The translations under genes were made by a program, and so were the position numbers. Under the pieces are notes generated by a model. The model made no database searches. It saw nothing but the letters and a program-made list of their open reading frames with translations, and was not told the origin of the DNA. Of a stretch of 55,603 bases of DNA, positions 35,586 to 44,003 are shown piece by piece. Source of the stretch: an uncultured Lachnospiraceae bacterium (lineage in GTDB: Bacteria; Bacillota; Clostridia; Lachnospirales; Lachnospiraceae); the NCBI GenBank assembly GCA_946535225.1, contig CAMNDJ010000006.1:1-55603 (forward strand), read 5' to 3'. Each line of letters opens with the position of its first letter. The first letter of the stretch is position 1.

Positions 35586-36623
35586 TTATTCATTAACATT
35601 AAGGTATATCTCATTACGCTGGTGATATGTTCCGGTTATCACCTGATCCATGTTCTGGGCCGTTACGGCGATTGGCTTTAGTTTGTCATACGGAACTTCA
35701 TATGTACCGTCATTGATTGTATCATCAACATTAAGTTCCTCACCTTTTGCCAGAGCTACTGCCTTTTCAGCTGCAGACCTTGCAAGTTTTTCTACCGGCT
35801 TATACACCGTCATATACTGAGTTCCCTCAACTATCCTCTGACAGGCTTCAACATCGGCATCCTGTCCGACAACACATACCTCACCGGCCAGTCTGTTCTC
35901 TATGAGTGCCTTGATAGCCTGCGCTGCCAGGTTGTCATTACCGCACATTATCGCATCCGGTACTTTGCCTGATGAGAGGTATTTACTCGTGACCTTAAAT
36001 CCGTTTTCCGCCACCCAATTATCCGAGTATTCCGCATAATCCACCTTGATATCGGTAGTCTTAAGCACTCTCTCAAATCCTTCCTGTACCATCTGTACAT
36101 TGTAATCGGTGGGCGATCCCTTGATCTGAATGATAGTGCCCGAATCTCCTATGCTCTTCTTTATATATGTTGCCATCAGTTCTCCTACTTCTTCATTATC
36201 GATGGACATATACAGATCCACTCCGGCATTACGTACAAGTCTGTCATAAGCGATCACCTTGATCCCTGCATTCTTGGCTCTTCCTATCACATCAAGCAGG
36301 GCTTCATCATCTATGGCGATCACCACGATGACATCCACACCCTTGTCTATAAAATACTCAAGCTGCTTGATCTGCTCTTCCACTTCCCCGTTGGCATTCT
36401 GAACATTTACTTCCGCTCCGAGTTCAGTTGCCTTGGATACGAACAGATCCCTCTCCCTCTGCCATCTCTCTATAACAAGCGAATCTATGGACAATCCTAT
36501 CTCTATTCCGTCCTTTTGCTCGGATTTAAGTTCATTATCATGGATGGTCTCAGCTCCACAGCCCGTAAAAGTAAAGAGAAAAAACAAGAGGACCGATATG
36601 CAGATCGCCGTCTTTTTTTTCAT
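35586..36623 (-). CDS. Sugar-binding lipoprotein, XylF/ChvE-like, of the sensory operon
   Basis: The family-1 periplasmic-binding-protein lipoprotein has about 345 residues: lipobox FTGCG, then EIGLSIDSLVIERWQRERDLF, VIAYDRLVRNAGVDLYMSIDN and VVGQDADVEACQRIVEG. The AYDRL and GQDAD segments are shared with the ChvE-type protein in the next operon, marking it as a XylF-like paralog. I use the ATG at 36621-36623 with GGAG upstream and a one-base gap after the yesN stop. It may supply ligand to the transporter or present ligand to the sensor; it has no permease next to it in its own operon. Confidence 0.9.
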   Translation of the reverse strand: MKKKTAICISVLLFFLFTFTGCGAETIHDNELKSEQKDGIEIGLSIDSLVIERWQRERDLFVSKATELGAEVNVQNANGEVEEQIKQLEYFIDKGVDVIVVIAIDDEALLDVIGRAKNAGIKVIAYDRLVRNAGVDLYMSIDNEEVGELMATYIKKSIGDSGTIIQIKGSPTDYNVQMVQEGFERVLKTTDIKVDYAEYSDNWVAENGFKVTSKYLSSGKVPDAIMCGNDNLAAQAIKALIENRLAGEVCVVGQDADVEACQRIVEGTQYMTVYKPVEKLARSAAEKAVALAKGEELNVDDTINDGTYEVPYDKLKPIAVTAQNMDQVITGTYHQRNEIYLNVNE

Positions 36624-36624
36624 A

Positions 36625-38229
36625 TTATTCTCCATTCTTATCCTTATACTCCGTAGGTGTCATGCCGGTCGCTTTTTTAAATATGCGCGAAAAATAGTTG
36701 GGATCCGAATATCCGCATGCCACGCCGACTTCTTTGATACTGTGTTCCGGACTCTTAAGTAAGGCCTTGGCTTCCTCAACCCTTCTCCTCGTTAAGTATT
36801 CCACAAAGCCTTCTCCTTTCTCTTCTTTGAAAAGCTTTGAGAAATAGTAGGAACTGATCCCCAACTCTCCCGCAAGCTCATCTAGCGAAATATCCTTGTG
36901 GAAGTTGTTGTCAATATAATCCAGCGCCTTCTTGATGACGTGATGAGTCCTGTCCTTGCTTCCCGTAGATACATTGGACGCTGCCGTGCGGAACTTGTCC
37001 ATGTACCATGCCTTGAGAGAATCCGTATCCGCCGCCCCCATGATCTGCTGCAGATATTCCTTGCGGCTGCTGAATTCATAGGTAGGGCCGCCACTCTGAT
37101 ACATAAGACTTTCTGCTCTCAATACAAACTCAAGACTCTTAAGCTTGATGCTCATGATATCATCGGCATAGCCCGTGACCATCCAGTCGAAGAATTCTCC
37201 GGCCTTTACGAGGCAGGAGTCGGTCTCACCGTCCGCAAGCTTCTCGAATATCTCTGCTTCTAAGGTCGCCGGATAACTCTCCTCATAGGATACGGAAATG
37301 GGCAGGTCATCTATATGGGCCACGCTTCCTTCCGTGGATACAAGCGCCTTGATGGCTTCCTCGTAGGACTCGCTGACTCCCTTGATGCGCTTCATTCCTC
37401 CTATGCCTATCCTGTATGATATGTCAGTCGCACTTCTTAGTCCCCTTGTCAGACTTCGACATTTCTCTATGATGGCTCCGCGTTCACTAAGCTCCATCTT
37501 CGAATCTGCAGAGGCTATGAAGATCGGTATCCTGTTGCCTGATACTGATCCCACTATCGCTTCGGGAAATGCATCCTTGATAAGTTCTCTTACTTTATTA
37601 TAATAAGTGGTCTGAGCCTTAACCGAGCTTCCGACGACATTGGTCATCAGATGACCCTGCTGGTGTTCTCCGAATACGACCACCATCATATAGCCGTATG
37701 CGGAATTGATACCGAGCAGGTCCTTGTAATTGGCTATATCCTCATCTATCTGCTCTTCAAATATGATGGAATAGATGAAACCGTTCTCGATGATCGGCAT
37801 AACGGTCTCCATTCGTTCCTTGGTCTGCAGATCCTCTCTTCTCCGACGCAGTCTGTCATCGACCTTGTCCATCGCTGCCTGTAATACGGCAACGACATCC
37901 TTCTGATTGAACGGCTTGTTAAGATATTCCATCACGCCTAAATTGATCGCTTCCTTGGCATAATCGAATTTGTCATAAGCCGTCAACACGATGAAGATCA
38001 CCCCCGGGATTATCGTACGGATCTCCTTCATGGCATCTATGCCGTTGATCCCGGGCATCTGGATGTCCATGAATATGATATCCGGTCTGAAACTCTCGGC
38101 CGCCTCGATCGCAGCTCGTCCCGATTTTGCTGTTTCTATCGTGAACTTACCTTCGAAGTTCTTCTCTATTAAAAAAGTCATGGAATTGAGAACGATACCT
38201 TCATCATCCGCTAACAATATTCTGTACAT
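36625..38229 (-). CDS. yesN: AraC-family response regulator, YesN type
   Basis: A 534-residue response regulator: receiver domain at 1-125 with acidic pocket ADDE and phospho-acceptor Asp55 in FMDIQMPG, a middle region of about 270 residues typical of YesN proteins, and two AraC-type helix-turn-helix motifs at about 430-530 (DISLDELAGELGISSYYFSKLFKEE, then KEVGVACGYSDPNYFSRIFKKATG). It is the transcriptional output of the YesM kinase encoded upstream. The nearby importer and xylulokinase operons are its obvious candidate targets. GGAGG precedes the ATG at six bases. Confidence 0.94.
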   Translation of the reverse strand: MYRILLADDEGIVLNSMTFLIEKNFEGKFTIETAKSGRAAIEAAESFRPDIIFMDIQMPGINGIDAMKEIRTIIPGVIFIVLTAYDKFDYAKEAINLGVMEYLNKPFNQKDVVAVLQAAMDKVDDRLRRRREDLQTKERMETVMPIIENGFIYSIIFEEQIDEDIANYKDLLGINSAYGYMMVVVFGEHQQGHLMTNVVGSSVKAQTTYYNKVRELIKDAFPEAIVGSVSGNRIPIFIASADSKMELSERGAIIEKCRSLTRGLRSATDISYRIGIGGMKRIKGVSESYEEAIKALVSTEGSVAHIDDLPISVSYEESYPATLEAEIFEKLADGETDSCLVKAGEFFDWMVTGYADDIMSIKLKSLEFVLRAESLMYQSGGPTYEFSSRKEYLQQIMGAADTDSLKAWYMDKFRTAASNVSTGSKDRTHHVIKKALDYIDNNFHKDISLDELAGELGISSYYFSKLFKEEKGEGFVEYLTRRRVEEAKALLKSPEHSIKEVGVACGYSDPNYFSRIFKKATGMTPTEYKDKNGE

Positions 38230-38262
38230 ATCGATCCTCCGTGCAGAATTTCTTATTACTTA

Positions 38263-39741
38263 TTATACGTGCATGGGAACTTTGATGATGAACTCTGTTC
38301 CCTTGTCTTTACCCTCACTTATGATATCCATGACATTATCCCTGCCTGTAAATATCCTGATGCGTTCTATAACGTTGCCTAAACCGATGCCGTTCGAATC
38401 ATTCTTGGCAGGGTCTGCCGTCACACCTTCTCCTGACAATATCTTATCTATCTTTTCCTCCGACATTCCTATGCCGTTATCCGAGATCGATATAAACACA
38501 AGATCTCCAGCCCTGTATGTCTTAAGGTAAATATGTCCCTCTCTGTCTATGTCCCTTATACCGTAATTTACCGCATTCTCCACTATAGGCTGCAGTATCA
38601 TTCCGGGTACTCTCACCTCATTCAGTCTCTCGTCGATATCCTTGTGATAATGGATCTCTCCGTCGAACCTCACATTCAGGATATAGATATACTTGTCTAC
38701 AAGTTCGAGTTCCTCAGACAGAGACACATCCTTATCCATACTCTTTATATTATATCTGAAGAAATCCGCCATATTCTGAATGAACTCCGTAGTACGATCG
38801 GCATCCTCCATCATGGCAAGCTGTGCTCCTGCATTGAGAGTGTTAAACAGAAAGTGTGGATTTATCTGTGCCTGCAGGGTTCTTAATTCCGCCTCCCTCA
38901 TCTTATTCTGCATCAGGAGTTCGGATTCCTTCATCCGGCTCTCTCTTAACATGCTCTCCCTTATCTCTTCGATATAACGCTGCATGCTGTCTACCATTCC
39001 GGCAAAGGCTCTAGATACTCTTCCTATCTCATCTTCACCTTCAGGATTTACTATGGTAACGTTGAAATCTCCTCCGGCAACCTTATCTGCAGCCTTTGAC
39101 AGTTCGGTCAGCGGTCTTGTCATGGAGCGTGTAAGAAGAAACAGCGCTACTATATTCACCATACCGATGATGATAAGTATCACTATCGATATGATCTCCA
39201 TATACCTTAAGGATGATAAAAGGATATAGTAGTTATCCGTATTGACCTTGAACTGTTCATTGTTGAGAAAATAAATACAGTTCTGAAGGTCTGCATACAT
39301 TACCTGTGCTTCCTCAAAGTTGCTCCTGTATTTCTCGACATTACGTCCTCTTTTGGCCTGCACTGTCTCATCCACGACTTTTAGATATTTGTCGGATTGA
39401 TTAAGTATGTTCTTCTGCATGACGGCCATCGTTCCGTTATAGCTGTTTCCAATATCGTTGACGCTGTTTCTGTAATCCTGATCAGCCTTATAGTATGCAT
39501 TAAGAGCACTCGTTCCTTTATTCTCCAGGTATTCTTTCATGGAGTTGTGAAGGATCGTAAGATTCTCTGCCAGATCGTTCAACCTGACATTGTTGTCATA
39601 TACTTCGTCGATCCTTGCGATCATGGAATTGACATTCATATACATATATACGTTCATGACAAGTATAATGGCTATCGGTATGAAGAAAGCCAGCATGAGC
39701 TTGCCCTGTATGGACGTTCTGTTCCACAGTCTCTCGATCAT
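38263..39741 (-). CDS. yesM: Sensor histidine kinase, YesM type
   Basis: A 492-residue kinase with membrane helices at about 14-36 and 179-203, a helical extracytoplasmic sensor of about 140 residues between them, HAMP at 204-255, and the His_kinase/HATPase module: QINPHFLFNTLN with phospho-acceptor His296, then a HATPase with ENAVNYGI and SDNGIGM. The sensor has a four-helix-bundle look rather than Cache, which suits docking with a partner protein. Its ATG overlaps the stop of the membrane-anchored binding protein as ATGA, strong evidence of a joint complex. Confidence 0.94.
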   Translation of the reverse strand: MIERLWNRTSIQGKLMLAFFIPIAIILVMNVYMYMNVNSMIARIDEVYDNNVRLNDLAENLTILHNSMKEYLENKGTSALNAYYKADQDYRNSVNDIGNSYNGTMAVMQKNILNQSDKYLKVVDETVQAKRGRNVEKYRSNFEEAQVMYADLQNCIYFLNNEQFKVNTDNYYILLSSLRYMEIISIVILIIIGMVNIVALFLLTRSMTRPLTELSKAADKVAGGDFNVTIVNPEGEDEIGRVSRAFAGMVDSMQRYIEEIRESMLRESRMKESELLMQNKMREAELRTLQAQINPHFLFNTLNAGAQLAMMEDADRTTEFIQNMADFFRYNIKSMDKDVSLSEELELVDKYIYILNVRFDGEIHYHKDIDERLNEVRVPGMILQPIVENAVNYGIRDIDREGHIYLKTYRAGDLVFISISDNGIGMSEEKIDKILSGEGVTADPAKNDSNGIGLGNVIERIRIFTGRDNVMDIISEGKDKGTEFIIKVPMHV

Positions 39742-40808
39742 AATGTGCCTTCCCCTCTAGCCAACAGTTTACCGGCTTCTCTGTATCCTATCACCTGAGT
39801 GCTGACAGGCATATATGAATTCGTATAGCCCGTCTCTCTGTACTCATTAAGTGCCTGGACACTGTTCCTGCCCATCTCCCACGTATCGACCGAAATAGTG
39901 GAATATATGATCTGTTTATTGACTGCTTCTAAGATTGAAGTGCCGGCAAAGTATCCGACGATCTGCACATCACCGACCTTGTTCTGATCGACTATAGCCT
40001 GATATGCACACTGAGTATAGAGGCTGTTGAGACACAACATTATATCGGGGAGTTCTTCATCGTTTATAAAAAGATTCCTTATGTCTTCCTCTACACTGAA
40101 GGTGTCTTCACCGTTTACTCCGATTATCTTAAGTTCCGGGAGTGTAAACTCCGGATAATGCTCCGCTATGTAATCCTCTATCGCCATTGTTATGACATTT
40201 GCAGCACCTTCACTGGTATTCTTATCTACAAGTATATCCACGATCTTTCGTGAAGGCTCTTCATCCAAAGACATGATATCTGCTATCTGTGATGCATACA
40301 TCTGACCGAGTTCATAGTTGTTTACACCTACAAAGCTCTGTCTTAAAGAGCTCTCGATATCATTTTGCAAAAGAACGACCCCTATGCCTTCAGATACGGC
40401 TCTGTCTATGAGCTCCTCAGCCTTGTCATCCGTAACTCCTCCGTATATGATCCCGTCTACCGAAGAATTGACCGCTACCCTCAACAGGTCAGTGTCACCG
40501 TAATTAACCCCGAGAGAATCGCCCAGATTTTCTATATATATATTATTCTTGGCTGCTTCGTCACAGGCGGCATTATATACTCCTCTCCAAAAATCTTCAT
40601 CCTCTCCTGTCACTATATATGCATAGTGACCTTCATATTCCAGCGCTTCATCTGCGATTATACCCGGCATTCTGTCGCGAAGGCTGTTATATACGATAGC
40701 TGAACCTATTGCCACTATTATCATCAGGAATATGCTTAATGCTATTATCCTTAATGCTCTTTTGGCATAGCTCCTATTCGGTTTTCTGATGACGCCGCTC
40801 TCATTCAT
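39738..40808 (-). CDS. Membrane-anchored sugar-binding sensor protein (XylFII-like)
   Basis: The 356-residue protein is a family-1 periplasmic-binding-protein fold (HYAYIVTGEDEDFWRGVYNAACDEAAKNN, GVVLLQNDIESS, VGYFAGTS) attached by a single uncleaved N-terminal helix at about 19-41 rather than a lipid. No lipobox is seen. In clostridia, an anchored xylose-binding protein, a LytS/YesM-type kinase and a YesN-type regulator form a three-component sensor; this gene sits directly before such a pair with ATGA overlaps on both sides. The ligand is inferred to be a pentose but is unproven. Confidence 0.85.
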   Translation of the reverse strand: MNESGVIRKPNRSYAKRALRIIALSIFLMIIVAIGSAIVYNSLRDRMPGIIADEALEYEGHYAYIVTGEDEDFWRGVYNAACDEAAKNNIYIENLGDSLGVNYGDTDLLRVAVNSSVDGIIYGGVTDDKAEELIDRAVSEGIGVVLLQNDIESSLRQSFVGVNNYELGQMYASQIADIMSLDEEPSRKIVDILVDKNTSEGAANVITMAIEDYIAEHYPEFTLPELKIIGVNGEDTFSVEEDIRNLFINDEELPDIMLCLNSLYTQCAYQAIVDQNKVGDVQIVGYFAGTSILEAVNKQIIYSTISVDTWEMGRNSVQALNEYRETGYTNSYMPVSTQVIGYREAGKLLARGEGTL

Positions 40809-43183
40809 TGCTTAGAAATCCTTATATCAGTCAAGGCACACTGGTCTCCCGTAAGAGAAGCATATATCTCTTTGTTTTTATCTTTTATGACAGTAACATT
40901 CTTGATCGAGATCCCGCAGTTCTCTGTTGTTGTCGTTATCTTCTTTCCAAACACGGAGAAGTTGATCTCGCATTCATAGCCCTTCTTATTATAGTTCTTC
41001 CAGTATTCCCAGCCCTTGAAGTCATCACTTTTTACAGTCGTCAGTTTATTCAGAGCATATTTCGATGCTTCCTGTTCTTCTCCGTCAAAACGTATAAAAG
41101 CATACTCCTTGTAATCAGGTCCGCCTATCTTCCCGTTCTTGGAATAAAAAAGCACGATCGACGGACAATGCCATACGAGATTAGCCACAGGAAGACTCAT
41201 TGTATGAAAATCTATCCTTGTCCCATCCTTGATCCTTATACCCTCTGTAGCGGCCTGTCTGAACGCCTCAATCTGAATGTTGGGAACATCGCCTTCCATT
41301 CTGTTGATATAACTGATCTCTTCGGCGATCCTGGGAATATCGCCTTCTTTTATAGTCTTTCCTGTTTTCTCGATATTCACATCATATATATGACAATTCT
41401 CACCGGTCAATGCTATATATGCAAAACGCGAACTGTCTTCAAGCGCTACCGCTGCATCGGTCTGCCTGTTTCCGTTAATGAGCCTTATCCCCAAGTGGTC
41501 TTTGCACCTTCCTGTCTCGATCACATAGACATTGTCAGGAACCGGGTCGGATATATCTTCTGACACGTTTGTCACCATATTCCTTGCCTCAGTAGATATG
41601 GTCCGGCCGTCAAACCACATCTCACCGTATTCCACATACCTTGTATCCTGTATCGCTCTTTCGGTATCATGTACTCTTGAATCAAGTGAATCAAAAATGA
41701 TTATGGAAGGAGCACTGAATTTTTCCTCCGCTTTATCCGCGGGTTCACACATGAAACTGATCCGCGTTACGTCGACAGTGACAGGAATCCCATAAGAAAT
41801 AACACTTCTGTATTCGTCACAGCTAAACTCGCTGTGTATCACTGCGTCAACATCCCCTCTTTCCTCTTTCATCTGATAATTGGAATCGGAGTCAATGAGT
41901 TGGACCATAAAAGATGCATATTTCGGATCAAAACCGGTACCGGATTCCTTGATAAATTCCTCTCGGATGACCTGCTGCGGCAATGGTTCTCTGTTTTTGT
42001 TTTTTGATGAAAGCTCATCATAAAGATTTGCGACGGCAATTATACGTGCAGTCTCCGGAATGTTCTCCCCTTTCAGTCTGTCCGGATATCCGGTTCCGTC
42101 ATATCTTTCACAATGATAATGTGCACCCACGCTTAAATAAGGGAATTCCGTTATTCCTGAAAGAATCTGATTCCCGATCGCAGGCTGCTGCATCATCAAT
42201 TCCTTTTCGGACTCGGTAATACCTTCCCCTTTTTCCAATAAACTGTCCGGAAGTTCGATACGGGCTACATCATGTAAGAGTGCTGCATAGAATACCTCAT
42301 TGCATTCATCTTCGTCTTTTCCTGCCATTTCCGCCAGCTTACGGGCATACCCGGCAACTCTTTCCGAATGACCGGTCGTATAAGTACTCCTTGCATCCAC
42401 CGCACTCGCAAATGCCCTCGCGGTCCGATCGAACATTCTGTGAATCTTGGACTGTCCCTCTCTCAAATAGTCAAGCTCTATCTGATTTGCACGCTCCACT
42501 TTCTCATTAAGATCGAGATAAGCAAATACGTACAGAAAGACTGCCACAAATACCATGGCTATATTTACAAGCGAAAGACCGTATGCCCATATCTGGATGA
42601 TCGCCAAGACGATCGGCACAAAAATAAACAGAAGAAGAGAAATATATATAAGTCGGCTGATGAGTTTACGATATTGGATTATCACCGTAAACAGCAGCAA
42701 CGGTCCCAGAACGGGAATAACGTAACACAAAAGGAACAGATTTCCTCTGTGATATATGTTTGAATCATCGAAATAATAATACATCCCGTTAAACTGCGAG
42801 ATGATGACCATGACCATCTCCGCAACGGATAAAATATCGACAACTATGATACGCACCGGCAGTTTTTCCATTTTGCCTTCGTCTGTCAGAAGGTCCCTTA
42901 CATACATACTGAAGGCCAATACCATTCCTGCCGTCATAAAGAACACGATGAAATTACTTATTCTGACCATCTGATATGCTGTCCTGTCACTGACTCCGGA
43001 ATATATATAAGCCATTCTGTCAAAAAAGATCAGTGATGTTGCCACCAGTTCCACCAGAATGAGCACAAAACGTCTTTTTTTAGACAGAGCTTTCGTAAAA
43101 AGCAGGAGCAGTGCCATCGATAAGCATATCCCGCTTAATGCCAGCATCAGATTTAATTGATGTGCCGCAAGTATTTCCAACAT
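40805..43183 (-). CDS. 7TM protein with altered HD-GYP domain and novel C-terminal domain
   Basis: A 792-residue protein. Residues 1-225 hold about seven membrane helices of the 7TM-sensor type. Residues 245-430 are an HD-GYP domain with GHSERV (His272), LLHDVARIELPD (His304, Asp305) and RYDGTGYP, but changed at key places: the usual HHE is HCE (357-359), HDxGK is HDVAR, and the HPxxG histidine is Gln333. Residues 450-792 form a large domain with two related segments (IALTGENCHIYDVNIEKT and ASLTGDQCALTDIRISK). The ATGA overlap with the anchored sensor suggests the two act together. It may be an altered phosphodiesterase or a non-catalytic sensor. Confidence 0.8.
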   Translation of the reverse strand: MLEILAAHQLNLMLALSGICLSMALLLLFTKALSKKRRFVLILVELVATSLIFFDRMAYIYSGVSDRTAYQMVRISNFIVFFMTAGMVLAFSMYVRDLLTDEGKMEKLPVRIIVVDILSVAEMVMVIISQFNGMYYYFDDSNIYHRGNLFLLCYVIPVLGPLLLFTVIIQYRKLISRLIYISLLLFIFVPIVLAIIQIWAYGLSLVNIAMVFVAVFLYVFAYLDLNEKVERANQIELDYLREGQSKIHRMFDRTARAFASAVDARSTYTTGHSERVAGYARKLAEMAGKDEDECNEVFYAALLHDVARIELPDSLLEKGEGITESEKELMMQQPAIGNQILSGITEFPYLSVGAHYHCERYDGTGYPDRLKGENIPETARIIAVANLYDELSSKNKNREPLPQQVIREEFIKESGTGFDPKYASFMVQLIDSDSNYQMKEERGDVDAVIHSEFSCDEYRSVISYGIPVTVDVTRISFMCEPADKAEEKFSAPSIIIFDSLDSRVHDTERAIQDTRYVEYGEMWFDGRTISTEARNMVTNVSEDISDPVPDNVYVIETGRCKDHLGIRLINGNRQTDAAVALEDSSRFAYIALTGENCHIYDVNIEKTGKTIKEGDIPRIAEEISYINRMEGDVPNIQIEAFRQAATEGIRIKDGTRIDFHTMSLPVANLVWHCPSIVLFYSKNGKIGGPDYKEYAFIRFDGEEQEASKYALNKLTTVKSDDFKGWEYWKNYNKKGYECEINFSVFGKKITTTTENCGISIKNVTVIKDKNKEIYASLTGDQCALTDIRISKQ

Positions 43184-43226
43184 TCTACAGATTCATCCTC
43201 TTTCCTAATACCGCCAAATGATAAGA

Positions 43227-43985
43227 TCATTTATGCATAACGAAGAAATCATTGAGATTTGCCAGGAGTTCTTCTTTACTTATGGTCTTAAGAAAATAGC
43301 CTTCAGGTTTAAGAGCAACTACAGCCATCACACTTTCCTTATCACTCTTTCCCGTTAAGAACATAACAGGAATAGACTTAGTCTCTTCGTCGTTTCTTAA
43401 CATTTCGAGTACCTGCGGACCGCCTGTGATCGGCATCTCATGATCCAACAGTATAAGATCTGCTTTATTCTTGCCTAACCACTTGATCGCCTGAAGACCC
43501 GAATTGGCCATGGCGACTTTGTATGTTCCTCTTAGCCATTCCCTCACAAGGCCAAGATAACTGGGATCATCATCTACGACCAGAATAGTCTTCCTGAACT
43601 CACCCGATTCCATCTTGCTCATAAGATCCGAAACACAGTTGGCGAATTCACCGTTATCTACAGGTCTTATAAATGATCTGTAGATCATATCTCCGGGCAC
43701 ATTATCAAGAACATATCTGACATCATCCTTTTCTCCGATGGGAACAAGCTTTACTCCCTCATCGTCCATTTTGTCTTTGAGAAACTGCATTACATCCTCG
43801 GGCGGCCTTTCTTCCTCTTCCATATACATGGTAACGAGATGTGTACCCTCCCATTTGGCATTGATCTCATTAACGCTCCAATGAACGAATTCGCAGTTCA
43901 AACCCAAGTCAGTCAGCTTCTTCAATAAGACTCTTGTTATAAACGATTCTTTCTTACCTATCATCATCACTCGACTTTTTGGCAT
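43227..43985 (-). CDS. Response regulator with degenerate first and canonical second receiver module
   Basis: A 252-residue protein. Residues 133-250 are a complete receiver: ILVVDDDPSYLGL, phospho-acceptor Asp181 in LLDHEMPITGG, conserved Thr in MFLTGKSD and Lys in FLKTISKEE. Residues 1-120 have receiver-like alternation (RVMMIGKKESF, LVTMYM, FIRPVDNGEF) but no acidic pocket or acceptor Asp, so this half is probably a pseudo-receiver or an interaction module. No DNA-binding or enzymatic output is present. It lies 18 bases after the hybrid kinase gene, whose phosphotransfer domain is a likely phosphate donor. AAGGAG precedes the ATG. Confidence 0.85.
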   Translation of the reverse strand: MPKSRVMMIGKKESFITRVLLKKLTDLGLNCEFVHWSVNEINAKWEGTHLVTMYMEEEERPPEDVMQFLKDKMDDEGVKLVPIGEKDDVRYVLDNVPGDMIYRSFIRPVDNGEFANCVSDLMSKMESGEFRKTILVVDDDPSYLGLVREWLRGTYKVAMANSGLQAIKWLGKNKADLILLDHEMPITGGPQVLEMLRNDEETKSIPVMFLTGKSDKESVMAVVALKPEGYFLKTISKEELLANLNDFFVMHK

Positions 43986-44003
43986 GACTTCTCCTTTTTA
44001 CGA

